The notes under the pieces were generated by a model. That model saw only the letters and a list, made by a program, of their open reading frames with translations, ran no database searches and was not told where the DNA came from. From contig JAAUPR010000001.1 in the NCBI GenBank assembly GCA_012033055.1, positions 55,701 to 118,652 on the forward strand: DNA of 62,952 bases, given 5' to 3'. Below, one piece after another: positions 1 to 8,728 of the stretch. The stretch's first letter is position 1, and each line of letters begins with the position of its first letter. Source of the stretch: Limnothrix sp. RL_2_0. GTDB taxonomy: Bacteria; Cyanobacteriota; Cyanobacteriia; Cyanobacteriales; MRBY01. The position numbers and the translations under genes were made by a program.

Positions 1-2
1 CC

Positions 3-770
3 GAAGAGTCTTTTGTGATGCGATATCAGCCTATTTTCGACCTCAGTAAGGGAGCAATTGCCGGGGTTACAGCACAAATTCATTGGTATCACCGGAAAGA
101 TGGTTGGATTGCGCCGTCATCTTTTTTTGCGATCGCCGAGGAGACTGATTTAATTAATCCCCTTAGTCGCTGGTTGATCCATTCAGCTTGCGAAGACTTA
201 AAGCAATTACAAAATCAAGGATCTGGTACACCGCTACGATTACATTTAGGGATTTCAGCGCGACAGTTACGGGGCGTTTATTTAATGGATTTGTTGGAAG
301 TCTTACCGACCCAACATGATTTCCCCCTCGAGCAACTGGTGCTAGAGTTTCGCGAAACATTATTCACCAATGAAGAACAGGAAGTACGCCAAAAATTTAT
401 TCAGTTGCGCCAGTTGGGCCTCAATATCTATCTTGATGGTTTTGGCACAAGCAATATGTCCCTCAGCTCCATCTATCATCAGCTTGTCCATGGTCTGATC
501 TTAGAACCGGAGATCCTTAAGGAGGCTTGGCAGGAAATAATTGGCGATCGCCCCGAAGTCTTAGAGGCCATGATTGGTTTGGCGAGCAGTCTAAATTTAA
601 CTGTTTTGGCGCGGGGCATCCAAACCCAAGAGCAGTGGCAAGTTTTAGAAAAATTGCATTGTCAGTTCGGCCAATTGAGTCCCCTCGATCAATGGCAATC
701 TATCGACAATATTGCGGCATTACTACACCAAAAATCCGTGCCATTCTCCTATACCAAAGCCTCCCGTTAA
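3..770 (+). CDS. Degenerate EAL-domain protein, 5' end outside the window
   Basis: The reading frame is open from the first bases and the EAL fold already begins there (ESFVMRYQPIFDL), so the GTG at 15 is not the true start. This is the C-terminal part of a longer protein, probably carrying sensory, receiver or GGDEF domains upstream. EAL domains normally hydrolyse cyclic di-GMP. Here the signature E-A-L-x-R reads T-A-Q-I-H, the metal-binding Asn of the NxS segment is Gly (LGISARQL), and the DDFG segment reads DGFG. The Glu of LEFRET is kept. Catalysis is therefore unlikely, and a c-di-GMP-binding or protein-interaction role is inferred. It converges on leuA across about 90 bp. Confidence 0.8.
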   Translation, partial: EESFVMRYQPIFDLSKGAIAGVTAQIHWYHRKDGWIAPSSFFAIAEETDLINPLSRWLIHSACEDLKQLQNQGSGTPLRLHLGISARQLRGVYLMDLLEVLPTQHDFPLEQLVLEFRETLFTNEEQEVRQKFIQLRQLGLNIYLDGFGTSNMSLSSIYHQLVHGLILEPEILKEAWQEIIGDRPEVLEAMIGLASSLNLTVLARGIQTQEQWQVLEKLHCQFGQLSPLDQWQSIDNIAALLHQKSVPFSYTKASR

Positions 771-863
771 ACCACAAAAAAGCCCCTGAATGTCGTTAAT
801 CCAGAAGCTTCTTTTTCGTTGGGATGTTTAATTAAATTGATGGGTCAATGAAATGGCGATCGC

Positions 864-2477
864 CTAAAGAGCAACCGTTTCCACAGAACTGACCACAGCA
901 TCCTCAGTCAAACCATTCGTTGACGCATAAAGACGATTGAGCGCATTGACATAAGCCCGCGCCGACGCGACGATAATATCCGTATTTGCCGCATGACCCG
1001 AATAGATTTTGCCATCATGGCGGAGGCGAATCGTTACCTCACCAATCGCATCAATACCCGCCGTCACCGACTGCACCGAATACTCGATTAACTCATTAGG
1101 CACATCAGCCACCCGATTAATCGCCTTGTAGATGGCATCCACTGGGCCAGTCCCGATCGCCGCATCCGTTAGCTCTTGGCCGTCGGGAGTACGGATCCGA
1201 ATCGTCGCTGTCGGTTGAGCATTATCACCGCAGGAAACCTGAATTAACTCCAGACGGAATAGCTCTGGCGGTTGCTGGGTCTCATCCTTAACGATCGCCT
1301 CTAGATCCCAATCAGTAATCTCCTTCTTTTTATCAGCGAGATCCTTAAACCGGAGAAAAGCCTTATTCAAGTCATTATCCGAGAGATCAAAACCCAACTC
1401 AGAGAGGCGAGTACGGAAGGCATTGCGGCCAGAATGCTTGCCGAGAATAATTTGGTTGTCGGTTAAACCAATGGATTTTGCATCCATAATCTCGTAGGTG
1501 AGCTTATTTTTTAGCACACCATCTTGGTGAATGCCGGACTCATGGGCGAAAGCATTAATGCCAACGATCGCCTTATTAGCCTGTACCGAAAGCCCCGTCA
1601 AATTGGAAACCAAACGGGAGGTTTTATAGATCTCTTTGGTGTTGATATTGGTGAGGGGTTTCTCCGAATCCGCCGGACGACCGAGGAACGGATTGTAGTA
1701 CTGTCGCCGCACATGGAGTGCCATCACCAACTCTTCGAGGGCTGCATTGCCAGCTCGCTCACCGATGCCATTGATCGTACATTCCAGTTGCCGCGCCCCA
1801 TGCTTAACTGCTTCGAGGAAATTTGCGACGGCTAAACCAAGGTCGTTGTGACCATGGACGGAAATGATCGCTTGGTTGATGTTGGGCACATTTTCTTTAA
1901 TGCCTTTAATCAACCCACCGAATTCTGCGGGAGTTGTGTAGCCCACCGTATCGGGAATGTTGACGGTTGTCGCGCCAGCATCGATGACCGCTTCGAGGAT
2001 TTGGTAGAGAAATTCGGGGTCAGATCGTCCGGCATCCTCTGGGGAAAATTCGACGTTGTCCGTAAATGTTTTCGCGTAAGCCACCATCTCCGGGGCGATC
2101 GCCAACACATCCTTGCGGCTCTTACGGAGTTTGTACTCAAGGTGAATATCCGAGGTCGCGATAAACGTATGAATGCGGGGATTGAAAGCCGGAGCCAAAG
2201 CCTTACCTGCTGCTTCGATATCCCCTTTCATGGCGCGGGCTAAACCGCAAATGGAGGGGCCACCTTCGATGCCCACTTCTCCAGCAATACGTTGCACTGC
2301 CTCAAAATCCCCACGGCTGGCAATGGGAAAACCGGCCTCAATCACATCAACACCCAGTCGAGCAAGGGCACGGGCGATCGCCAGCTTCTCATCCCCATTC
2401 AGGGTCGCCCCCGGAGATTGTTCACCATCCCGTAACGTCGTGTCAAAAATGAGAATGCGATCGTCTTGATTAGTCAT
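864..2477 (-). CDS. leuA: 2-isopropylmalate synthase
   Basis: Condenses acetyl-CoA with 2-oxoisovalerate, the first committed step of leucine synthesis, in the cytosol. At 537 aa it has the usual length of long LeuA enzymes. Visible motifs are RDGEQSPG near the N-terminus, the metal-binding HGHNDLG segment, NGIGERAGN, and a C-terminal LeuA dimer/allosteric domain (about residues 390-520) that binds leucine for feedback inhibition. The ATG at 2477 is preceded by a purine-rich GGGAGCGGGA ribosome-binding site, which fixes the start. No other leu gene is nearby, as is usual in cyanobacteria, where the pathway genes are scattered. Confidence 0.97.
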   Translation of the reverse strand: MTNQDDRILIFDTTLRDGEQSPGATLNGDEKLAIARALARLGVDVIEAGFPIASRGDFEAVQRIAGEVGIEGGPSICGLARAMKGDIEAAGKALAPAFNPRIHTFIATSDIHLEYKLRKSRKDVLAIAPEMVAYAKTFTDNVEFSPEDAGRSDPEFLYQILEAVIDAGATTVNIPDTVGYTTPAEFGGLIKGIKENVPNINQAIISVHGHNDLGLAVANFLEAVKHGARQLECTINGIGERAGNAALEELVMALHVRRQYYNPFLGRPADSEKPLTNINTKEIYKTSRLVSNLTGLSVQANKAIVGINAFAHESGIHQDGVLKNKLTYEIMDAKSIGLTDNQIILGKHSGRNAFRTRLSELGFDLSDNDLNKAFLRFKDLADKKKEITDWDLEAIVKDETQQPPELFRLELIQVSCGDNAQPTATIRIRTPDGQELTDAAIGTGPVDAIYKAINRVADVPNELIEYSVQSVTAGIDAIGEVTIRLRHDGKIYSGHAANTDIIVASARAYVNALNRLYASTNGLTEDAVVSSVETVAL

Positions 2478-2690
2478 AATTTCCCGCTCCCTTAGCGTGA
2501 AAATACTGTGTGCCTTGTTGCCCTTACTAATTACTTAGTTACCTAATGATTGAGCAAAAATACAAGTGAAAAAGAAAAATCAACCCAATGCCTGATTGCC
2601 AGACTAAGGTTAATGATCATCTCCTTAGGATAAACTACTTTTTTGGGAATTTGGCATCACACCGACAAACTGTCCGGAGAAAGCAATTTC

Positions 2691-3209
2691 CTAAGGCTCC
2701 TTCTTCTCAATTTTTGGGCGCAAATCATTGAGGTCGATATAACAATCCGTCGCATTTCTCAACTCGCGGGCAATCATCCCTTCAGTAGAAACCACCGTAA
2801 TGTGAGTACTTTTAGAACGCAATAATTCAATCGCCCGTTCAAAATCCCCATCGCCACTAAATAGAATCACTTGGTCATATTGTTCAACGGTATTAAACAT
2901 ATCTACGACTATTTCAATATCGAGATTTGCCTTATGGGAATAACGCCCAGACACGTCGTCATAATATTCTTTTAAAATTTTGGTGCGTACAGTGTAGCCA
3001 AGGCTAATAAGCGCATCCCGAAAACCCCGTTGATCCTGGGAATCTTTAAGCCCCGTATACCAAAAAGCATTAACCAAGCGAATGGTGGGATCACAGGTGA
3101 AATAGTCGATTATCCGGCGAGGATCAAAGAACCAATTATTTTTTTGCTGTGCATAAAACATATTATTCCCATCTATAAAAATAGATAGGCGGGTCTTATG
3201 AAAATTCAT
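2691..3209 (-). CDS. LabA-like NYN domain protein
   Basis: A 172-aa protein filled by one NYN (PIN-like) nuclease fold. Acidic residues expected to bind metal are seen in IFIDGNNMFY at the N-terminus, NLDIEIVVDMF mid-protein and LFSGDGDFERAI after it. The family includes LabA of Synechococcus elongatus, which acts in circadian output from KaiC, and many uncharacterised NYN ribonucleases. At this length it has only the NYN domain, without the LabA/OST-HTH extension of larger relatives. The ATG at 3209 begins MNFHKTRLSIFIDGNN. The neighbours are unrelated. The family call is firm; a clock role is only a possibility. Confidence 0.85.
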   Translation of the reverse strand: MNFHKTRLSIFIDGNNMFYAQQKNNWFFDPRRIIDYFTCDPTIRLVNAFWYTGLKDSQDQRGFRDALISLGYTVRTKILKEYYDDVSGRYSHKANLDIEIVVDMFNTVEQYDQVILFSGDGDFERAIELLRSKSTHITVVSTEGMIARELRNATDCYIDLNDLRPKIEKKEP

Positions 3210-3470
3210 ACTAAAGTTAGCCCTAAAAAATAGGGTTTCTTGTTTTTTATAGAAGTTTTATCTTGACAGTTTAAATAGTGAGATATCGCTAATCAAAAAT
3301 AAGTAAAAATACAATGTGGATTTAACGGCTAGATAGGCCCAGCGTTTGCACCACAAATTAAGAAATAAAAATAAGTCTATCGGGTTATTGTAGAGGGAAA
3401 GTGATCCATTCGGCAATCTAGGATACAGGCGATCGCCGGGCTATAAATCGAAGCAGAAATAGCAACAGCT

Positions 3471-3977
3471 ATGAATTTTTTACAGAAAAGAAAACTCCAG
3501 CAACAGCTCCGGCAAGATCCCTACTATCGCTTCCAATCCCTCGAAGAAGTTGCCATTGGCGTGACGGTCGGCATCAGCATTGATGTTAATCGCGCCACCA
3601 TAGACGATTGGCTCCGCCTACCTGGTTTATCAATCCACCAAGCCCGTTCCCTTGTCGCCCTCACAGAACAAGGCGTTCAATTTCTCACCATTGAGGATGT
3701 CGCCGCAGCCTTAGGCTTGTCCGCACAACGTTTACAACCCCTTGTGCCCATCCTAAATTTTTCCTATTACACCCCAGCCCTTACTCCACAGCCAATCAAT
3801 ATCAATACAGCTACGCCCCAAGCATTAGCCGAATTGGCGATCGCCCCAGAGTTAGCTCAGCGATTAATAGCAGAGAGACAAAACGGCATTTATTGTGATT
3901 TTGCCGACCTTCAGCGACGGTTGAATTTGTCTAGCACAATCGTCATGGACTTACTGCCATGGTTACGGTTTTCTTGA
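3471..3977 (+). CDS. ComEA-like helix-hairpin-helix protein
   Basis: A 168-aa soluble protein with two helix-hairpin-helix units of the ComEA/DUF655 type. The first is around residues 38-75 (INVNRATIDDWLRLPGLS) and the second around 103-150 (ININTATPQALAELAIAP). Such pairs bind the DNA backbone without base specificity. No signal peptide is seen: the N-terminus is MNFLQKRKLQQQLRQD. It is therefore unlike exported competence ComEA and resembles the cytoplasmic single-copy versions common in cyanobacteria. It stands alone between the divergently transcribed NYN gene and the rhomboid gene. Its role in DNA metabolism is inferred from the fold only. Confidence 0.8.
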   Translation: MNFLQKRKLQQQLRQDPYYRFQSLEEVAIGVTVGISIDVNRATIDDWLRLPGLSIHQARSLVALTEQGVQFLTIEDVAAALGLSAQRLQPLVPILNFSYYTPALTPQPININTATPQALAELAIAPELAQRLIAERQNGIYCDFADLQRRLNLSSTIVMDLLPWLRFS

Positions 3978-4042
3978 TGAACACCATTGCCACAAAAAAA
4001 TTGTTACTGTGAAGAAAATACCTTCATTTCTATCCTGCCGCC

Positions 4043-4645
4043 ATGGTCCGCAATAGTAAAAAAGAGTCTGAAAAAATAGCCACAGAACTTAAACAGCAGA
4101 TTTTAATTCTAGGTGTTTTTTTAGCGACGTTTTGGATCCTAGAAATTAGTGATCAATTTGTTTTTCAAAGGCTCTGGCGGGGTGGCTTAGATATTTTTGG
4201 TATTGTCCCTCGATCGCCGATTGGTCTGCGGGGAATTGTGCTTGCTCCGTTTTTACATGGTGATTTTCAGCACCTCATCGCTAATTCTTTTCCCTTTATC
4301 ATTTTGGGATTTCTAGTGATGTTTGATAGCATCAAAAATTTCTTTACCGTCACCTTGATTACCTGCTTTATTGGCGGACTAGGGGTGTGGCTATTTGGGG
4401 CGCCTCACTCAGTACATATTGGTGCCAGTATTTTAATTTTTGGTTACCTCGGATTTCTCTTATTCCGGGGGTATTTCAAGCGTGATATTCCTTCTATTGC
4501 CCTGTCCCTCGTTGTGTTCTTTTTCTACGGGGGAGTGCTGTGGGGGGTTTTGCCGACGACTCCCGGTGTATCTTGGGAAGGACATTTGTTTGGGTTCTTG
4601 GGTGGGGTTGTGTCGGCCCGGCTACTGAGTCAGTCTGCTGAGTGA
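4043..4645 (+). CDS. Rhomboid family intramembrane serine protease
   Basis: A 200-aa integral membrane protein with about six hydrophobic segments. The rhomboid signatures are present: HLIANS (His77, Asn81) in the second transmembrane segment, the nucleophile in GASI (Ser129, where GASG is usual) and the catalytic His in GHLFGFLGG (His181). It should therefore be an active Ser-His dyad protease cleaving membrane-anchored substrates. The N-terminal cytoplasmic tail is about 18 residues and lysine-rich. The ATG at 4043 follows a weak ribosome-binding region. It converges with the downstream hypothetical gene. The substrate is unknown. A second, larger rhomboid occurs at 13.1-14.8 kb. Confidence 0.88.
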   Translation: MVRNSKKESEKIATELKQQILILGVFLATFWILEISDQFVFQRLWRGGLDIFGIVPRSPIGLRGIVLAPFLHGDFQHLIANSFPFIILGFLVMFDSIKNFFTVTLITCFIGGLGVWLFGAPHSVHIGASILIFGYLGFLLFRGYFKRDIPSIALSLVVFFFYGGVLWGVLPTTPGVSWEGHLFGFLGGVVSARLLSQSAE

Positions 4646-4698
4646 CACTTCCCTGCATGGCTCTAGGTTTTGAGCTGTTGCCAACGGATTGTGTGGGT

Positions 4699-5130
4699 TT
4701 AAATTTCTTGAATATTTTCGACTGGGGATTGTTGGGATGAGGATTGGAGGTGGGGCTGTTGGGTGAGTACGAAACCGGATATGGCAATCAAAATAAGGGA
4801 GGCGATCGCCGCGCCACCGATGGCAATCCGTTCTTCTAGCTTCCAAATTTTCCAGAGTTTTTCGGGTAGGGGCAATAGCTTCACTGCATGCTGTTCATTC
4901 GCGGTGAGAACTTTGATTTTGCCGCCTTCGAGACGGATGAGTTGTAATTGCAGGAGGCGCACGAAAGCGCGATCAATTTCTTTGGTTGTCAACTGTTTTT
5001 CAAAGAACTCCTCTGTCCACGCTTGAAAATGCCCTAAGTTTAGAGCGGTATCGGCAGTATTATCGTGGGCTTGCAGCCAGTGATAAAGGAGGGTGGTGCA
5101 GGGAGTGAGGCGTTCTTTTAAAATAGTCAT
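4699..5130 (-). CDS. Hypothetical protein with one C-terminal membrane segment
   Basis: Not recognised as a named family. From the ATG at 5130, preceded by GGATGAG, it is 143 aa; an ATG nine bases further upstream and the frame's first ATG at 5163 are less likely. Residues 1-95 form a soluble, probably winged-helix-like region rich in Leu and Gln (FEKQLTTKEIDRAFVRLLQL). A hydrophobic helix follows at about 104-123 (IAIGGAAIASLILIAISGFV), then a short polar Gln/Ser tail. This is a tail-anchored topology. It converges on the rhomboid gene with only about 50 bp between stops. The protein composition looks genuinely coding. Confidence 0.6.
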   Translation of the reverse strand: MTILKERLTPCTTLLYHWLQAHDNTADTALNLGHFQAWTEEFFEKQLTTKEIDRAFVRLLQLQLIRLEGGKIKVLTANEQHAVKLLPLPEKLWKIWKLEERIAIGGAAIASLILIAISGFVLTQQPHLQSSSQQSPVENIQEI

Positions 5131-5359
5131 CGATCTCATCCAAAAAAATATATAAAGTAGCAATTTATACTGAATATTTTACGCGGTGCATTTTTGCTTG
5201 TCTGGATTTCTTTTGCGTTTATTGATATTTATTCACGAAAAACTGTTAGTGATAGATCTTTTTTCTGCGCGGATGGGGCTGTTTCAGGATGGTGACAAAA
5301 GTGGCGATCGCCATCCTACTTAACGTGAGTTCGAGTTCAGAATTTAAAAAATTTTTCAG

Positions 5360-5525
5360 AGAAAGGGAGACTTGGAAATAGAGAGACGCGGAGAAGTAGA
5401 GACATGGGGACACGGGGAAACGGAGATTTGCTATCAGCCGAAATCTTTATTATCTAAACATTCCCCCATCACCCACTTTTTTCATCACCAACTCTCCCCG
5501 TCTCCGCTCACCCTCTCTCAAACTC
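5360..5525. repeat. Purine-rich/pyrimidine-rich quasi-palindromic intergenic element
   Basis: The 369-bp gap between the hypothetical gene and moaA holds no gene. Its right part has a strongly G/A-rich half (about 5360-5425) built from repeats of GGAGAC, GGGGACAC and GAGAGACG, then a short AT-rich loop, then a C/T-rich half (about 5463-5520) with CTCCCCGTCTCCGC. The halves are roughly complementary and could form a long imperfect hairpin. Similar GGAGAC-rich elements are dispersed in many cyanobacterial genomes. It lies just downstream of moaA and could also act as a terminator. Confidence 0.5.
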
Positions 5526-5532
5526 AAGTTAC

Positions 5533-6520
5533 TCAGCCGCCAATTTGAGACATAGTGCGACCGTAGGTGCCGGAGTCGCTGCCCATTTCTCGCATTTTGA
5601 AATTAATATCTGGTTTTCGCTGGAGCAGATGCTCTACTTGTTGGCGAAGAATAGCGGTACTGGTGTGGCTACGGAGAGCGGCTTTGAGGTTAATCTGTTC
5701 CGACTCATTGAGGAGACAGGGGCGCAACCAACCATCGGCAGACAAACGCATCCGGTTACAGCGATCGCAGAAACATTCAGACATTTGCGAGATAAAACCA
5801 AGGGTTCCCTTTGCACCGGGGATCTGAAAAATATCGGCGGGGCCATTGCCCTGAATCACCGCTTCCTCTAGCCCCCATTTCGCACGAATCCGTTGTCGCA
5901 ATTCCTCCGAAGGGATCCATGCCCGTTGATCAAAAAGTTCACCATTGCCGATGGGCATAAATTCGATAAATCGTACGTGCCAGTGCGATCGCGGAGAGGG
6001 CAGCCAGTTCGAGAATTTCGCCATCATTTACCCCCGGTATCACTACCACATTGAGTTTCAGCGGATTGAACCCCACAGCGTAGGCCGTTTGAATCCCGTT
6101 CCATGTTTGCTGCCAGCGGCTCCGACCACCGTTCCCGATAATTTGATCAAAGGTCTGGGGATTAAGGGAGTCAAGGCTGATATTGAGACGATTTAGGCCC
6201 GCATCATATAGATCAGCGGCTAAAGTTTCTAATAGATAGGCATTAGTGGTCATCGAGAGATCTTCTACTTCCGGCAAGGCGGCGATCGCCCGCACTAGAT
6301 CCACCAAACCCGGACGCAGTAGCGGTTCCCCCCCCGTGAGCCGAAATTTCCGAAACCCCACCGGAATGAACACATCCCGCAGCAGAGTCATAATTTCATC
6401 ATTACTTAGAAGTTCTGGCGTGAGGAGATACTTTAATTCTGCATCGTCTGGGACACAGTAATTACAACGAAAATTACAGCGATCAATGAGGCTAATGCGC
6501 AGGTAATCCACTATATTCAT
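5533..6520 (-). pseudogene. moaA: GTP 3',8-cyclase MoaA, frameshifted
   Basis: MoaA is the radical SAM enzyme that starts molybdenum cofactor synthesis from GTP. The N-terminal half (6520 to about 5985) has the 4Fe4S loop C-NFR-C-NY-C (RCNFRCNYC) and [11 protein letters not shown]. The C-terminal half (to 5533) has [15 protein letters not shown], the second cluster's Cys residues ([11 protein letters not shown]) and the essential C-terminal Gly-Gly. The halves are in different frames. The junction is a HIP1 octamer at 5985-5992. Adding one C on each side of it (gene strand) gives LSRDRHWHVRF, matching the family's DRxWHVRF spacing, and a 329-aa protein of normal length. The lesion is thus two missing bases or a genuine knockout. 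It is transcribed divergently from guaA. Confidence 0.85.
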
Positions 6521-6727
6521 GCCAGCGTCTCATCTCACCATTAATTCAAGAATCTACTTCAAGGATACAGAAAATAATAATTGCTTGCCTTGTTCAGATC
6601 CGACTTTCTAAAAAAATCGATCTGTGTTATTTTGTTCGGAATATTTAACTTTTTTATATCTCTTTTTTAAACGCTCTTCAGCAAAGCTATTTTCTTAAAA
6701 ACTGTGCGAACAACCATCTTCGCAGTG

Positions 6728-6757
6728 TTGTCAAGGTTTTTTGATGGCTTCTTTTAT
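6728..6757 (+). promoter_or_regulatory. Candidate sigma70-type promoter for guaA
   Basis: TTGTCA at 6728-6733 and TTTTAT at 6752-6757, with an 18-bp spacer, lie about 45 bp before the guaA start in the AT-rich 281-bp divergent region between moaA and guaA. This is a pattern match only. Confidence 0.3.
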
Positions 6758-6801
6758 CCTGCCGTATTATTGTTAACTTTTCCGAGGGATTTCTGCTGAC
6801 C

Positions 6802-8415
6802 GTGACTACTACGCCTCTCAACAAACCGACCAATACAGACTCTCAAGAAAACGAATTACAACGACAAATGCTCGTAATTTTGGATTTTGGCTCCCAATAT
6901 TCTGAACTCATCGCCCGCCGTATTCGGGAAACGGAAGTTTATTCAGAAGTTATTTCCTATCGCACGACGGCGGCACAGCTCCGCCAACTAAATCCGAAGG
7001 GCATTATTTTGTCCGGTGGCCCTAATTCTGTCTATGACGATAATGCGCCTGCCTGCGACCCAGAAATTTGGAATCTTGGTATTCCTGTTTTTGGGGTGTG
7101 CTACGGCATGCAGATCATGGTGCAGCAGTTGGGAGGAGAGGTTGAACGGGCTAAACATGCTGAGTATGGCAAGGCGGCGATCGCCATCGATGATCCCACC
7201 GACCTCCTAACCAACGTGGAGGAAGGCTCTACGATGTGGATGAGTCACGGCGACTCTTGCGTCACTCTACCTGACGGCTTCGAAGTTCTTGCCCATACCG
7301 ACAATACTCCCTGTGCGGCGATCGCCCACCACGAGCGACAACTATACGGCGTGCAATTCCATCCAGAAGTTGTCCATTCTAAAGATGGCATGGCGTTAAT
7401 CCGCAATTTTGTTTATCACATCTGTAAATGTGAACCCACTTGGACGACGGAAGCCTTTGTCGAAGAAGCCATTCGCGAAATCCGTGCCCGCATCGGTGAC
7501 CAAAAAGTTTTACTCGCCCTTTCCGGTGGTGTGGACTCTTCTACCCTCGCTTTTCTTCTATCTCGGGCAATCGGGGATCAGTTGACCTGTATGTTCATCG
7601 ACCAAGGCTTTATGCGCAAAGGTGAACCAGAACGCCTCGTAGAAATCTTTGACCATCAGTTTAAAATCAACGTCGAATATATCAATGCCCGCGATCGCTT
7701 TATCAATTTACTAGAAGGGGTCACGGATCCAGAGAAAAAGCGCCATCTGATTGGCCACGAATTTATTGCCGTTTTTGAAGAAGAATCTAAGCGCCTCGGC
7801 CCCTTCGATTACCTTGCCCAAGGCACATTGTACCCAGACGTAATCGAGTCCGCAGATACTAATGTGGATCCCAAAACTGGGGAACGAGTTGCTGTCAAAA
7901 TCAAGAGTCACCACAACGTCGGCGGTTTACCAAAAGACTTACGGTTTAAACTAGTCGAGCCGCTTCGCAAACTCTTCAAAGACGAAGTGCGCAAAGTGGC
8001 TGCAAATATTGGCTTACCCGCAGAAATTATTCGTCGTCATCCTTTTCCCGGCCCCGGCCTAGCGATTCGTATTATCGGGGAAGTGACCTCCGAGCGACTC
8101 AATATCCTCCGGGATGCAGATTGGGTTGTGCGGGATGAAATCAAAAAGCAAAATATTTACAGCGATTTCTGGCAAGCTTTCGCTGTGTTGCTACCAATTC
8201 GTAGTGTTGGCGTGATGGGTGACAAACGCACCTATGCCCACCCAGTTGTACTCCGCATGATTACGAGTGAGGATGGCATGACCGCTGATTGGGCCAGACC
8301 TCCCTACGAGTTGCTAGAGACTATTTCGAATCGTATTGTCAATGAGGTGGAAGGGGTTAATCGGGTTGTGTATGACATTACTTCTAAGCCGCCCGGAACC
8401 ATCGAGTGGGAATGA
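6802..8415 (+). CDS. guaA: GMP synthase (glutamine-hydrolysing)
   Basis: Converts XMP to GMP using glutamine and ATP, the last step of guanine nucleotide synthesis. The 537-aa protein has a class I glutamine amidotransferase domain first ([18 protein letters not shown], nucleophile in GVCYGMQ, catalytic His in [11 protein letters not shown]). The ATP pyrophosphatase domain follows with the P-loop LSGGVDSS. The C-terminal dimerisation domain contains [16 protein letters not shown] and ends KPPGTIEWE. The start is GTG at 6802, with GAGGGA about 12 bases upstream. A later ATG at codon 29 would also keep the domain whole, but the upstream 28 residues are typical for cyanobacterial GuaA. It is monocistronic. 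Confidence 0.97.
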   Translation: MTTTPLNKPTNTDSQENELQRQMLVILDFGSQYSELIARRIRETEVYSEVISYRTTAAQLRQLNPKGIILSGGPNSVYDDNAPACDPEIWNLGIPVFGVCYGMQIMVQQLGGEVERAKHAEYGKAAIAIDDPTDLLTNVEEGSTMWMSHGDSCVTLPDGFEVLAHTDNTPCAAIAHHERQLYGVQFHPEVVHSKDGMALIRNFVYHICKCEPTWTTEAFVEEAIREIRARIGDQKVLLALSGGVDSSTLAFLLSRAIGDQLTCMFIDQGFMRKGEPERLVEIFDHQFKINVEYINARDRFINLLEGVTDPEKKRHLIGHEFIAVFEEESKRLGPFDYLAQGTLYPDVIESADTNVDPKTGERVAVKIKSHHNVGGLPKDLRFKLVEPLRKLFKDEVRKVAANIGLPAEIIRRHPFPGPGLAIRIIGEVTSERLNILRDADWVVRDEIKKQNIYSDFWQAFAVLLPIRSVGVMGDKRTYAHPVVLRMITSEDGMTADWARPPYELLETISNRIVNEVEGVNRVVYDITSKPPGTIEWE

Positions 8416-8536
8416 TCCTAGAACATTGATTTACTTGCCACAACTGAAATATGGGTGGGTTGATAACTAAAGAAGAAAGGGGGCGATCGCTCCTCTTTCC
8501 TCTTTTATCGTCATGCCAAATCATTATCAGACACAT

Positions 8537-8632
8537 ATCCTTCCTAGGAGAAGTTGCCCAAAGGGCGGAAGAGGTTGTCCGTTGGTTACGCATCCCACCG
8601 AAATCCCCCCCTTAGTCCCCTCCCAAAAGGAA
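8537..8632 (+). repeat. Dispersed intergenic repeat, copy A
   Basis: The 313-bp space between guaA and the guanidine hydrolase gene has no gene. It holds a module reading ATCCTTCCTAGGAGAAG, then GGGCGGAAGAGGTT, followed about 25 bp later by CCCACCGAAATCC and CCCCTTAGTCCCC. The same modules in the same order occur at 11730-11830 on the other strand, and the first module recurs at 26004-26045. Confidence 0.5.
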
Positions 8633-8728
8633 AACATCTCAGCCTTAATTGAAATAACTATAGTTTTGCTAAATGCCCATCTCTAGTTTCTCGATTGTCT
8701 AGAGACTGTGAATGTATTCAATTGCTTA

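Noticed and set aside
801-822. AGAAGCTTCT palindrome followed by TTTTTC between the EAL gene and leuA
   Set aside because: The palindrome has no loop and could not form a proper terminator hairpin. Too short to call.
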